Below are positions 21,186-32,131 of a stretch of 64,000 nt of DNA, in pieces. Below the pieces are notes generated by a model that saw nothing but the letters and a program-made list of their open reading frames with translations, was not told the origin of the DNA and did no database searches. The DNA is from Ariolimax columbianus (Eukaryota > Mollusca > Gastropoda > Stylommatophora > Arionidae). The number at the start of each line of letters is the position of its first letter. The first letter of the stretch is position 1. Both the position numbers and the translations under genes were made by a program. Where the stretch lies: assembly GCA_036924085.1 (NCBI GenBank), contig JAVGWX010000002.1, positions 90,301,371 to 90,365,370 of the forward strand, read 5' to 3'.

Positions 21186-21734
21186 CACCTGGTAAAATGC
21201 ATTCCTTCCTCGCTCTTTGTCTCTGTCTGCTATCAGTCATTCCAATGGACGCAGAAGAGATGCAGTCCAGCGGAAATTGCACCTCCTGCCCTATTGTGAC
21301 AACCTCCCGGGTGGCGGGGAATGCTAGGCGTACCATCACTGCAGATGAGCCGAGAAAATAAAGCGAGCAAAAAGATACCTCACTCATATGCATTTGCTAC
21401 GTTTCTGGCAGGACGTGACGATCCTGGGAAAAAGTCACACTGGACTGCCTCTCTTCCGGGATAGTACAAACTAGTACATAGTCCATCATATCATTGCCAA
21501 ACACTATAGACACGAGTAGGAAGACTCGATAGTCCTGCAAGACAACTTCCCAAGAGAGACAACTCTGACCAAAAACAACTGCTGCCTTGCAGTTAGGCTG
21601 GGGACAGCCAAAGGCTAAGGTGGGCAACCCTACAGAAACGCCTGTTGAAATCGGATGCACTGAGCCACTGGCTAACAAATTAAAACAGTGCAACGTAAAT
21701 ATCGCTGTAAACAGCGTACGATGAAGAAGAAAAA

Positions 21735-22062
21735 GTATGTCTAGATCACCTAACCCGTGCGTAGCATCAAGTCAAAGGTCGTATGTCGTGTACACCTAAC
21801 CCGTGCGTACCACCAAGTCAAAGGTCGTATGTCGTGTACACCTAACCCGTGCGTACCACCAAGTCAAAGGTCGTATGTCGTGTACACCTAACCCGTGCGT
21901 ACCACCAAGTCAAAGGTCGTATGTCGTGTACACCTAACCCGTGCGTACCACAAAGTCAAAGGTCGTATGTCGTGTACACCTAACCCGTGCGTACCACCAA
22001 GTCAAAGGTCGTATTTCGTGTACACCTAACCCGTGCGTACCACCAAGTAAAAGGTGTATAGT
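21735..22062 (+). repeat. 46-bp satellite, right part (with TSD at 21735-21748)
   Basis: Seven units continuing the array interrupted at 20338. Homogeneous tgtacacctaacccgtgcgt and accaccaagtcaaaggtcgt. Confidence 0.95.
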
Positions 22063-22239
22063 GATATTGTGTTAACCACTCTGATTCGTGCCTGCAAACA
22101 TGGATAGTGTATGACAGACACGCCAGACAGTTAACTCGCTTTTATTTGAGCTGTCCGCATAGGGCTCTCAACGATTGCGGGCCAGGACATATTGCTTAAC
22201 TGTGAAATCCTTAGCGAATCCATACGCTTCTGAAAACAG
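22063..22239. other. Spacer
   Basis: Nothing recognised. Confidence 0.4.
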
Positions 22240-22480
22240 CCAAGACCAGAAGGACGGAACGTATTGTTCGCATGCCCGATGTGCTCGTCCCCAATCAACA
22301 GCAGTACGGTGAGCTCAGAACAGGCAGACGCTCATTAGGGGAACGGATGAAACGTTGCAGAGACTCATCGAAAGTGTCTCTGAAGAGTGTCAATATTGAT
22401 GTAACCTTCTGGGAAATGATTACATAGAACATTTCCCCGTCGTGCGCTAGCCTCAAGTAGTGTTCTAAGATCGCAGAGCG
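22240..22480 (+). mobile_element. LINE C-terminal fragment
   Basis: The plus frame from 22251 reads RRTERIVRMPDVLVPNQQQY, then GELRTGRRSLGERMKRCRDS, SKVSLKSVNIDVTFWEMI. It matches the pattern (GHV.RMPD.RLPKQ..YGEL..GKR..G...R.KD.LK.SLK..NID...WE) of invertebrate non-LTR proteins. Broken by a stop after FWEMIT. Confidence 0.7.
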
Positions 22481-22519
22481 TAACTGCCTAGGCTGATAGA
22501 AAGCGCACATCCATTAACG

Positions 22520-22630
22520 GCTACGAGAAAGCCAAGGTGAGGGTCTTGGCCAGTATATTTTGCCTGACCCTACCATGTCTGATCAGTATGTTGTGCCTGA
22601 CCAGACGTTAGTCTTTCTCCCCAACCCTAT
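22520..22630 (+). mobile_element. SINE-like family C, 3' end only (copy 5)
   Basis: gtgagggtcttggccagtat, attttgcctgaccctaccat and gtctgatcagtatgttgtgc match the tail of the 54510 copy. Confidence 0.7.
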
Positions 22631-23380
22631 GTGTGTATACAGCGGCCATGATTGAGATCCAGCCACGGCGACAGCCCTGTTCAATGCAGTCTCCGATAAA
22701 CCCCTGATACTGAAACAGCCGCGCCAATCTACATGTTCATGCTGGAGACATTTGCCCTGTATTACCCACTTCCCTTTGCAATGAGAAATGTGTTGGTTAA
22801 TTGTTGATATCCAATGTATAAAAATACAGTGTGGGCTCTTGGGCACTTGCCTATGTTGATTTTATAAAATTGCTTTGTAGCCGTGCCCAATTATACAATA
22901 AAACACATTTAGTTGTGGGGACATCACTCTTTATTGATCATTCTGTGTTGCGTGAAGTATAAGTTACCATTGCTGGAGTTGCCGCATGTTTGTTTTTTTT
23001 GGAGGGGGGGGGGGGGGGGGGGGGTGATATGGAGTACAGGTTTCAAATAAATCTTTACAGTGACTTTGTATCCTAGCTTTTGAAGTTGCTGATTATAATT
23101 TGTAATAGAAATTAAGAATAATAATATAGCGAAGATGTGGTGGTTCTGCGGATTAAAATGGAGCAAAAAACGGTTCAGATATCGCGTTAGATTGAAAACA
23201 AGAGCGAATTCCTACGTTTTAACGAAAAGACCTTCCTCTGGGACAGTAGAAAATATACATGTTAACACATCATGGTAAAAGATGAATACATCAAAAAGAG
23301 ATGTGAACACATAATAAGGATATAAGGAATCATCATTATCATATAGCTTGTCCTTTACAGAACGTCGCTCTCATGACAGC
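22631..23380. other. No recognised feature; poly-G at 22998-23023
   Basis: AT-rich sequence with a G run. No coding signal. Confidence 0.45.
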
Positions 23381-24125
23381 CTGTCTGTAAGAAACTATCT
23401 TTCGCCAGTCTCCCGGCCTCCCCCTAGGTCAAATCCAGCGTCTCATTGATGTCTTGAGTCCATCGTCTTCTGGGTCGGCCCCTGCTTCTCTTCCCAGTGA
23501 CCATGCCACTTGCGCCAGTACGTTGTGTCGTTTGACGTGTCCAAAAAACCTCAATTTTCAGGTCATTACGTCATTAATGAGCCAATTCTCCTCTACATTC
23601 AGGTCTTGCCAGATAGATTTGTTTCTTTCTTTCTTTGTCCACGGGACTCTTCTGTAATCACTGTGTTTCACAAGCACCGATCTTCGCTTTTATTGCGTAT
23701 GTAATCGTCCATGTTTCAATCCATAGATTGCCACAGGACAAATGTATGTTTTTAGGATCTTTAGTTTTAGTTCCTTGTTTGCATTATGCCATCGGTTCTG
23801 CATATTCCGCATCGTCTGTATTTGCCATAATCAGTCGTCTTCTTACTTCTTTTGTGCAGTCTCCATTGCTGTTCAGTATTGATCTCAGATAATCAAAACG
23901 TGCAACATTTTCAATCTCTTCGTCAGCTATCTCGATTTTAGGTTGAAGTTTTGTCTTATCAGTTGTCATTATCTTTGTTTTCTTTGTATTCAGGGAGAAA
24001 TTTTGAGTTTCATTATGTTTCTGGATCGATGTAATTATCCGTTCTAGGCCCTTCACGCTATTCGATTGCAATACTGTGTCGTCGGCATATCGTATTTCCG
24101 GTATCTCCTTTCCTCCTATTGTGAA
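23381..24125 (-). mobile_element. RTE-type LINE fragment with RT catalytic motif
   Basis: The minus frame 24212-23784 encodes FTIGGKEIPEIRYADDTVLQ, then IQKHNETQNFSLNTKKTKIM, DEEIENVARFDYLRSILNSN and GDCTKEVRRRLIMA. YADD is the RT catalytic box; 'LN..KTK.M' and 'F.YLGS.I..DG....E...RI..A' are the following RT/thumb blocks. Continuing to 23400 on the minus strand there are frame-broken matches to the CETW and GRPRRRW blocks (complement of 23455-23490). 5'-truncated, with several frameshifts. Confidence 0.8.
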
Positions 24126-24490
24126 ACGATCGAATACAAGGAAAACAATGACAGCATAGATGAACTTGCCAGATATGGGAGGACAAAGATCTCTAAACTC
24201 AAAACGGGACATTACAGACTCAAAGACTCAAAGATCCATAGAACTGATCTTAAGGACACTGCTACGTGCGTTGCGGAGCACCCAAGCAATCACCAGAGCA
24301 TATCCTGCAGAACTGCCTGACTTATGCCGACCAAAGAGAGTCCATCTGACCCGACTTGAAAAGATGAGGGGGACCAGCAAAGACTTAAAACGCTCACTCT
24401 CATTTATGAACCTCATCGGATTAGAAGTATAGCATCAGTTGATCGACGACAAAGAAGAAGAATATGAAGAAAAAGGAAAATAATAATTCT
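24126..24490 (+). mobile_element. I-like LINE 3' end
   Basis: Plus strand: ELARYGRTKISKLKTGHYRL, then after a frame change SLSFMNLIGLEV and a stop at 24430, followed by gatcgacgacaaagaagaag. The KTGH...L block and the GAA-rich tail place it with the I-like LINE, but as a different subfamily. Its sister 3' end is at 62340-62465 on the minus strand. Confidence 0.65.
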
Positions 24491-25073
24491 ACATTCTCAT
24501 ATTATGCGCCTGAAGTCTTCTGCAGTCACCAGCAGCATGTCATCTCACTCTCGTAGAGAAGCCCCATCAGGCTTACTAACCGCTCAGAATATATCCATTT
24601 CCTGCTATCTACGACAACATCAACATCCGGGGCATTATCACTTATTACTTGTTTGACCTCGTCCGCTTTTCACATGCACCAGTCTTTGCATCCTCTCCTG
24701 AGGTTCATGATAACTCCGTTATAGTCTGTCATTTTATCTCCTGTGTGAATCCGTTCTTCTCAGTTATTTATGGGCTCCCTTGTGGCTACATGATCAATCG
24801 TTTGTCTGCCTGCGCCATTCATGACATACAAGAATATGAACATAACATTCCATCTCGTGTGTCCACGTGTGTCAATAGACGGCGTGTGATGGCTGCAATG
24901 TTCTTGTTGTTCCCCAGATGTATGGCTGTTCTTATTTCGTATCCATGCTTCGCTGTGATTAATAAAATTACTCTTTAACCGACCCACTCCGCAAAACCGA
25001 TATATTGGTTCCTAAAATTTCGTATACTGACGTTGGGCTGATGCTTATATTGACTTGAAACAGTTGGCATAAA
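24491..25073. other. No recognised feature
   Basis: The open frame 24649-24978 (109 codons) is hydrophobic without a known domain. Probably chance. Confidence 0.4.
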
Positions 25074-25989
25074 TACGAGGCGCGTTCAAATGAAACGAAA
25101 TTGCAACAAGTGAACATATGTACGGTGCAAATTATGACGTCATGTCTGGTGTAAACAGCACATATCAACCATCAAGTTTGCAAAATTTCATTATTCTCTG
25201 ACTCATAGTTTCCTCAGCAGACCGTTAAAAACATGTGAGTGTGATACGGTATCCGTCCACAGTTGATCAGCGAGCGGTGATTCGGTTTCTAACAGCTGAA
25301 AGATGTCGACCAGTTGACATTCATCACAGAATGCAGACAGTGTATGGTGACAAAAGTGTGTCGAAGACAACAGTGAAGAACTCGACAACGATGATTAAAG
25401 AAGGACGTGGGTTAACGAAAGATCTTCTGAGACAAGGTCAGGGGCATATTGTGCGTTAACTCACGTCCGAGACCAGGTCAGGCGCATATTGTGCGTTAAC
25501 TCACGTCTGAGACCAGGTCAGGGGCATATTGTGCGTTAACTAACGTCCTTCTTTAAACATCTTTGTCTAGTTCTTCACTGTTGTCTTCGACACACTTTTG
25601 TCACGATACACTGCCTGTATTCTGCGATGGATATCGAACAGTTGATGCAGCAATTCGGGTAGACCGTCGCCGCAGCTTACGTTCGCCATACTTTTGTCCC
25701 CATACACTGCTTGGATTATGCGATGAACGTCAATTGGTGAATCCTTCAACTGTTAGAAACCAAATCACTGCTTGCTGATCAGCTCTGGACGGATTCCGTA
25801 TCACACCCGCCATGTTTTCAACGGTCTTATGAGGAAACTATGTGTCGGATGATAATGCAATTTTAACAAACTGGACGGTTTAAACTGTAAACTGTGCTGT
25901 TAACACCATACGGGACGTCATCATGTGCATCGTAAGTGTGTTCCAAAGTTGTAGTTTGGTCCGGTTTTATTTGAACACGCCGCGTACCT
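25074..25989. mobile_element. Fold-back mariner-like element
   Basis: Ends are inverted: gaggcgcgttcaaatgaaac at 25078 and the complement of ttttatttgaacacgccgcg ending at about 25984. The left arm (25235-25400, +) encodes a transposase N-terminus, DQRAVIRFLTAERCRPVDIH and VYGDKSVSKTTVKN. The right arm holds the same segment inverted (minus strand 25550-25800, VYRDKSVSKTTVKN plus a second partial copy with VYGDKSMAN). The catalytic domain is absent. Confidence 0.8.
25426..25550 (+). repeat. 44-bp tandem repeat, ~3 units
   Basis: gagacaaggtcaggggcata and ttgtgcgttaactcacgtcc, repeated three times at the centre of the fold-back element. Confidence 0.9.
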
Positions 25990-26785
25990 ATACACCGTAT
26001 CCATATCAATAATTCCTAAATAGATCTATAATATGGAGTCTTAATCGATATATACTTCTGCAGGGACGGATGCCCATGTGCAGGTCCCCGCTCTGGTACA
26101 GTGCAACAGAGGGTGGTTAACCGATGTGCGAGTCCATCTTAAAAGACTCAAACACGATAGAAAAGCAGACCCGCAGCCTGTTGGGCTCCATCTATTCTGC
26201 TCTTCATAAACAAACCTAGCCATGTGACACAGTTAGTTGCCTCTTACAACATACTCTCTGTGAGGCTGTGGTTCCATTATTATTATGATCATACACAAAG
26301 AGCCCAGCGGAACACTTGTATCTGTTATTTCTAGTAGCAATGTTATATTGCAGGAATTAATGTGGTGAATCGTTCTACGACTTTATTCCCATTGTTGGAG
26401 TAGTCGAGGGGTTTTTAGGCTGAGGATTACAACCACTTCGCCACTGCTGTCGCCACGTCGTGTGCTGGCTATGGTTGTTTATTTCACCCCCAACAGAAAA
26501 ACAACATGCCTCACGGGTGATTCTACTCACTGCTTTACTTTAGGGCAGCCAGGCATCAAAATCATTCTCCCACGCGTAATATGTTTAGTTGCTCTAAGTA
26601 TTTCGTAGTAAATGAGCTAAATTATCCCACATCCGCCTTCAAGTACTAGTTGGATGTTCTGCCTTTTAAAAGGTTCTTTTGATATAAATGAAATATCAAA
26701 CATTCTGGTTTCAAAATGAGGACATTTTTAACCTCATGACAAACAAAATAGGAAATGAAAAGTTAGAGAAGATGGAAATATTGAC
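25990..26785. other. No recognised feature
   Basis: No coding or repeat family recognised. Confidence 0.4.
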
Positions 26786-27045
26786 ATGCCTGAGAAGAGG
26801 AGTTAGACCTGACTGCAGAACAGACCGACATTTCAAGTAGAGTTAGACCTGACTGCAGAACAGACCGACATTTCAAAACCAGAATGAAAAAAGTCAGAAT
26901 AGCCGCAGGTAGCTTAAACAACGTTTAGAACTCGTCGAAGTACATCACCAACACCAAACTAAAAATATACAAGAGTTGCAGGCTTTCTGTTCTTCTGTAC
27001 GAGACAGAGTGCTGGAGTGTAGCTGTGAAACGAAACGTCAAAGTT
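26786..27045 (+). mobile_element. RTE/CR1-type RT fragment
   Basis: Plus strand, with breaks: DCRTDRHFKTRMKKVRIAAG, then SSKYITNTKLKIYKSCRLSV, LLYETECWSVAVKRNVK. Matches the thumb region ending in LLYGSETW. A 37-bp direct duplication (gacctgactgcagaacagac) lies at 26800-26873. Truncated at the right by a B-family SINE. Confidence 0.7.
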
Positions 27046-27056
27046 GTCCGTTTTTA

Positions 27057-27462
27057 ATACGGGATCAAGATACTGATCAGTGAATAACCGCAGCGGTAGC
27101 GACCCAAATTCGGGGGGGGGGGGGGAGGGGGGGGGGGGCGCTAGCGTCAGGGGCAGAGAACCAGAGCTGTCAAGATCCTTCTACACCTCCACGCAGTGAC
27201 CCTGGACAGCAGGCTGAAACAGGGCAGATTGGCTAATGAGAAGGGATCGAAGAGGGAAGTCTGACCCGGTACTAAACAATTCCTACTGAAGTCGGATGTG
27301 TCGGATCGAAAGGTACAAAGATCGCAGTGGAGCTGTAAACTACGACACAACGCTTTCCGTTCTTCGGACTACATCCTGCACATTTTCCAAGCCCTTGTCC
27401 GTGTATAGTAGCTGTAGTTTGAGAACGAACAACAAAGAAGAAAAAGATTTTTCGTATACAAC
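27057..27462 (+). mobile_element. SINE-like family B, copy 3
   Basis: Plus-strand copy: gggatcaagatactgatcag head, ccttctacacctccacgcag, ctgaagtcggatgtgtcgga, taaactacgacacaacgctt, and a tail aacaacaaagaagaaaaag. A poly-G tract of about 28 bp (27112-27138) replaces part of the head. Confidence 0.8.
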
Positions 27463-29230
27463 CTGCCTAAGGAAGATTCATATAATTGTGTGACCTTACA
27501 CCATCACCAACTGTGAGCTGCTTGCCATGGGGCAATCAAGAAGACATAGACACCACCATAATCAGTAGACGCTGAAATTGGATAAGCCATGGCCTGAGAA
27601 AAGAACAAGACACCATCATAATCAGTCGACGCTAGAATTAGATAAGTCCTGTCCTGAGAAAAGATCCAGACACTCACCTGAACTGCCTTGGTATGGACCC
27701 CAGAGGGAAGGCGAAAGAGAGGTCCGACAAGGACAACTTGGTGAAGGATCGTCGTGGCTAAACTAGTCTGAGACGAATAAGAGCTGGAACACCTTACACA
27801 GGCTGGTTGCAAACACGATTAAGTGGAAGATGTTTTTTACTGCCCTTAAAAGATTTTATCAGGCGTGATATTAACATACCGCTTTTTCAGTCCGGGAAAC
27901 TAAAAAGGGAGAAAGCTATTCTCGTATATTGATAGTTCGACGAACATGCTAAAGTTAACCAATGAACACTCACTGAATAGAATAAGCAATACACACATTC
28001 TTTTCGTTCCTTATTTCATCCTGCCTGCACTAAGGGAGCTAGCCTCCTTTAGGAAGTCGGGTCCAAGTCCGATGCGTACTTTTGCAGTGGTAGTTCACGT
28101 AGCAACGCTGCTGTTTAAAAACGACTAGTTTGCTATTTATAGTCACAACTCTCTTTAAACGACTTTTGAGACATGCGTGAAAGTGAAGGGATATTAATTT
28201 AACTTCAGTCAAATTGGGTCAGGCGCCTGAAAAGACGCGCCAGTTCTCGGTACAATGAGCTAGATAAAGATCCATACCGTCACCATTTCCTGTAAATGAG
28301 CATACGCGGAGTAGTGTTGTCCATGTTGCATAACATGACTTAGGGGTTGGGACAAAGTATCTAACTCTAACATTTTTAGTAAGTCCAAACATGTTGAGCA
28401 TCCACAAGCAAAATGCTGAGAAAGGATGGACAGGTGGCTCGCATATACAATGAGCAACTCTCGAAGCAGCTGCTATGCAGGGAGCTCAAAACTGTCAGTG
28501 GTACATACTAAACGCTACATAGATTGCGTCTGGTGAGATTCACTAGAAATGCTCAACATGTCCACAACGGACAGAGATCTGTCACACTGGACGATACAAC
28601 AGAAACGACTAGGTCCTGAGTTGGGGACCGACACAAGGAGGACCACCCCTTGTCGAAGAACGGGTCCAACTAAGAACTACTCTGCTCAACATAACCATAC
28701 ACGCAGAACCTAAATACTCATTTTAAAATGTACTTTTTTTCCCAGAAGGCCTGGGTGAGTTTTCCCAAGTTGGCATTTAATAATTACTTTTATAAAGGAA
28801 ATACCCGTTCGTCAAACCGGGTACAGACAGAGATATTGCTGTTTGCAGCCAAACAGACAACATGATTAACATAACTCACTGCGAAATCTGGACAACATAT
28901 ATGAACAACACACGAAATTTGCCTGATAGCCATCCAGGCAATCCAACTACTACAATTGCCTGAGCGAAAACACCACTTCACCGCTACTGAAGTGCCAACA
29001 AGGGAAACATTCAATTATTTTAGCGACTGTTTTGTCACTCAGTGGTATCGATTTGTGGTGAGAACGATTCGATCTCGCGTGCAGGCTCGGAATTTATTTC
29101 TATCAAAGAAGAGAACCAGCTATTTTTTTACTTCAGCGTTGCTCAGCCTTTTAGAGGCTCTAAGTTCAGTTATTTTCTATATCTTATTACCCAATCCTTA
29201 AAAGCAAAGAGAAGCGGAGTCTTGCATAAG
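27463..29230. other. No recognised gene; ~62-bp duplication at 27540-27670
   Basis: Two copies of a block with accatcataatcagtcgacg and cctgagaaaagaacaagac. The rest (27700-29230) has only short unsupported frames. Confidence 0.45.
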
Positions 29231-31511
29231 CAAAAGATTTTATCTCTCACCTCAAAACGTCTTGTCTCTCACCCATTTATGTAAGATCTATAAATGCATC
29301 AGAAGTCAGGTCTATCAACCACAAACGTCTTGTCACTCACATCTTCAAGTTAGGTCTCTCACCTCCTAACGTTTTGTCTCTCACCCCTAGAAGTCGTGTC
29401 ATTCACCTCCAAACGTCTTGTCTCTCGCTCGTTGATGTAAAGGTCCTTCACCTTCATACGTCTTGTCTCCCACTCCTTGAAGTAAAGTTTCAACTTCAAA
29501 CGTCTTATCTCTTACCCCTATAAATCATGATTTTCACCTCCAAACGACCTGTCTCTCACCCTTAGAATTCAGGTCTTTCACCTCCAAACGTCTTGTCTTT
29601 GACCACTAGAAATCATGTCTTCCACCTCCAAACGTCTTGTCTCTCAAACATAGAAGTTAGACCTTTCACCTCCAAACATCTTGTCTCTCATCCCCAGAGG
29701 TCAGGTCTTTCACCTACAAACGTCTTGTCTCTCATCCATAGAAGTCAGGTATTTCACTTTTAAACGTCTTATCCCTCACCCTTTGAAGTTAGATCTTTCA
29801 CCTCCAAACATCTTGTCTCTCACCCTTTGAAGTTAGATCTTTCACCTCCAAATGTCTTATCTCTCACCCTTTGAAGTTAGATCGTTCACCTCCAAACGTC
29901 TTGTCTCTCACCCTTTGAAGTTAGATCTGTCACCCCCAAACGTCTTATCCCTCACACTTTGAAGTTAGATCTTTCACCTCCAAACATCTTGTCTCTCACC
30001 CTTTGAAGTTAGATCTTTAACCTCCAAATGTCTTATCTCTAACCCTTTGAAGTTAGATATTTCACCTCCAAACGTCTTGTCTCTCACCCTTTGAAGTTAG
30101 ATCTTTCACCTCCAAACGTTTTTGTATCTCACTCCTTGAGGTTAGGTCTTTCACCTCTAAACGTCTTGTCTCTCACCCTTTGAAGTTAGGTCTTTCACCT
30201 CCAAACGACTTGTCTCTCACCCTTTGAAGTTCGATCTTTCACCTCCAAAAATGTGTGTATCTCACTCTTTGAGGTTAGGTCTTTCACCTCCAAACGTTTT
30301 GTCTCTCACTCCTTGAGGTTATGTCTTTCACCTCCAAACGTCTTGTCTCTCATCCCCAGAGGTCAGGTCTTTCACCTCCAAACATCTTGTCTCTCATCCC
30401 CAGAGGTCAGGTCTTTCACCACCAAACGTCTTGTCTCTCATCCCCAGAGGTCAGGTCTTTCACCTCCAAACGTCTTGTCTCTCATCCCCAGAGGTTAGGT
30501 CTTTCTCCTCCAAACGTCTTGCCTATCACTCTAAGACGTTAGGTCTCTCACTTCCAAACGTCTTGTCTCTCAGCAACAAAAAGTCTCTCTGCCCTGAACG
30601 TCTTCTCTCACCCCTTGAAGATAGGTCTCTCACCTAGATATGTCTTGTTTCTCACCCCTTGAATATAGGTCTTTCATCCTCAAACGTCTTGTCTCTGGCC
30701 CCAAGAAGTTTGGTCTCCCACCCCCAAACATCGTGTCTAGCCACAATAAAAGTCGCTCACCCCAAACGTCTTGTCTCTCAACAACGACAAATTGCTATCA
30801 CCCCCAAACGTCTTGTCTCTCACCCGCAAACGTCTTTTGTCTCCCAACAATAAAAAGTCGCTCATCCCAAACGTCTTGTCTCTTAGCAACAAAAAAAGTC
30901 TTTCATCCCAAACGTCTTGTCTCTCACCCCCATAAATTGGGTCTCAACCCCAGAAGTCGTCTATCTACAAGTCAGGCCTCTGGCCTTTATAAGTCATGTA
31001 ACTCACACCTTGGCCTCTAATCTCTCGTCTTGAGAAGGCAGGTTTCTGTCACGTCACTCGCACCTGAAAGTCAAGTTTTTCGCCCTGAGAAATTTCTCGC
31101 CCTGTGAAGTCAGGTTTCTCACCCTGTGCAGTCAGGTTTCCGTCCTGAGAAGTCAAGTTTCTCGCCCTGTACAGTCAGGTTTCCGTCCTGAGAAGTCAAG
31201 TTTCTCGCCCTGTGAAGTCAGGTTTCCGTCCTGAGAAGTCAAGTTTCTCGCCCTGTACAGTCAGGTTTCCATTCTGAGAAGTCAAGTTTCTCGCCCTGTG
31301 AAGTCAGGTTTCCGTCCTGAAAAGTCAAGTTTCTCGCCCTGTGAAGTCAGGTTTCTCGCCCTGAGAAGTCAAGTTTCTCGCCCTGAGATGTCAATTTTCT
31401 CGACCTGTGAAGTCAGATTTCTCGACCTGTGAAGTCAGATTTCTCGCCCTGAGAAGTCTGGCTTTTCGCCCTATGAAGTCAGGTTTTTCGCCATGAGAAG
31501 TCATGCCCCTC
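29231..31511. repeat. Large satellite: ~44-bp then ~32-bp units, left part
   Basis: 29231-30600 is built of tttcacctccaaacgtcttg and tctctcaccctttgaagtta (about 44 bp). 30600-31000 is degenerate. 31040-31511 changes to ccctgagaagtcaagtttct and cgccctgtgaagtcaggttt (about 31-32 bp). All units share aagt-agg-tctttc/tttctc-like cores, so one family probably graded into the other. It resumes at 38001. Short open frames here are by-products. Confidence 0.95.
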
Positions 31512-31525
31512 AGATCTAGAAGTCA
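31512..31525 (+). repeat. TSD, left copy
   Basis: agatctagaagtca, identical to 38001-38014. Confidence 0.95.
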
Positions 31526-32131
31526 TCTGGGGTAGTTGTCTCGCTGCGGCGACTCAATTTCAACCAGTGTTCGTAAAGCGATCTCAGTCCCGCCAGGCGG
31601 AGCGATAGCGCGGGCTTGCGGAAAACGCTCGCCTGCCTTTCCCCGTAGTGCGAATTGGGTGCGGTTTGTGGTAGTGGCTCCTCCACCGAGGTGCGCTAGT
31701 CTGGTCCGTATCAGGAAACGTGGTCCGTCCGTGGTGATTTATCTAAGGCTTATAGCAGAGCTACAGTACGTCTCGCTGGTGGTCCGACTCTCGCAAAGAG
31801 CTTGTGACCGGCAAATGGAAAGCAGGAATCGTTGCCTCGAGGGCAGGCCGGCAGGCCAAATTGTCTCCAGTCCCAGTGAAATTCATCGCCGAGGTCGTTG
31901 GGATCCGTTCTGAACAGAGCGCTGCCATCCCTCCTCGAGCGAGCCCGGTCGGTCGGTCGTCTGGTGCGTGTGGGAGGCCCCTGTCAGGCGGTCCTAGGTC
32001 GACGGAGTGAGGGACGGGTGGAACAAACCGTCCGTCCCGTCAGTCGGTCCCTGCGGCCGTCGTCCCAGCGAGGCTTTTTACACACCCTTCCTCCGCCGAC
32101 CGGTGTGTGCTGTACGTACGTCTCCGACAGA
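31526..32131 (+). other. Probable pre-rRNA 5' external transcribed spacer
   Basis: GC-rich, with no satellite and no coding similarity, ending immediately at a canonical 18S start. Because it is contiguous with 18S in the native order, I infer it is the 5' ETS of the host rDNA, possibly starting near the Pol I start site. Spacers are not conserved, so this needs the host's rDNA unit to prove. Confidence 0.65.

Larger units (their letters stand above)
20339..21734 (+). mobile_element. 1.4-kb non-autonomous retroelement built from 28S-like rRNA sequence
   Basis: Flanked by a 14-bp TSD inside the 46-bp satellite. It matches the leader of the full LINE from about 32876 to 34110, then jumps straight to a LINE-like tail (cagcgtacgatgaagaagaa). 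It has no ORF of its own; open frames such as 20933-21361 are accidental. The body resembles the 3' part of 28S rRNA: aatagtgaacgtgtgctgg and agacaggtcagttttacc (20400-20525), ggtaatcctgcttaactcga and gaggagccgcagac (20546-20580, sarcin-ricin region), gggattacggccgaacgcct (20631-20650), and the 28S-terminus-like cggtcggggtgccctaagca (20858-20935). A second, less decayed 28S copy follows at 21013-21180. It probably moves using the LINE's enzymes. Confidence 0.85.

Noticed and set aside
20893..21393. 166-codon minus and 142-codon plus frames
   Set aside because: Lie across the 28S-like body of the short element; GC-rich rRNA-like sequence leaves accidental open frames.
20046..22062. CRISPR-like array (46-bp repeats)
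   Set aside because: Units are head-to-tail without unique spacers, in an animal genome.
30253..31020. Repetitive frames (SPPNVLSLIPRGQVFH...)
   Set aside because: By-products of the 44-bp satellite.
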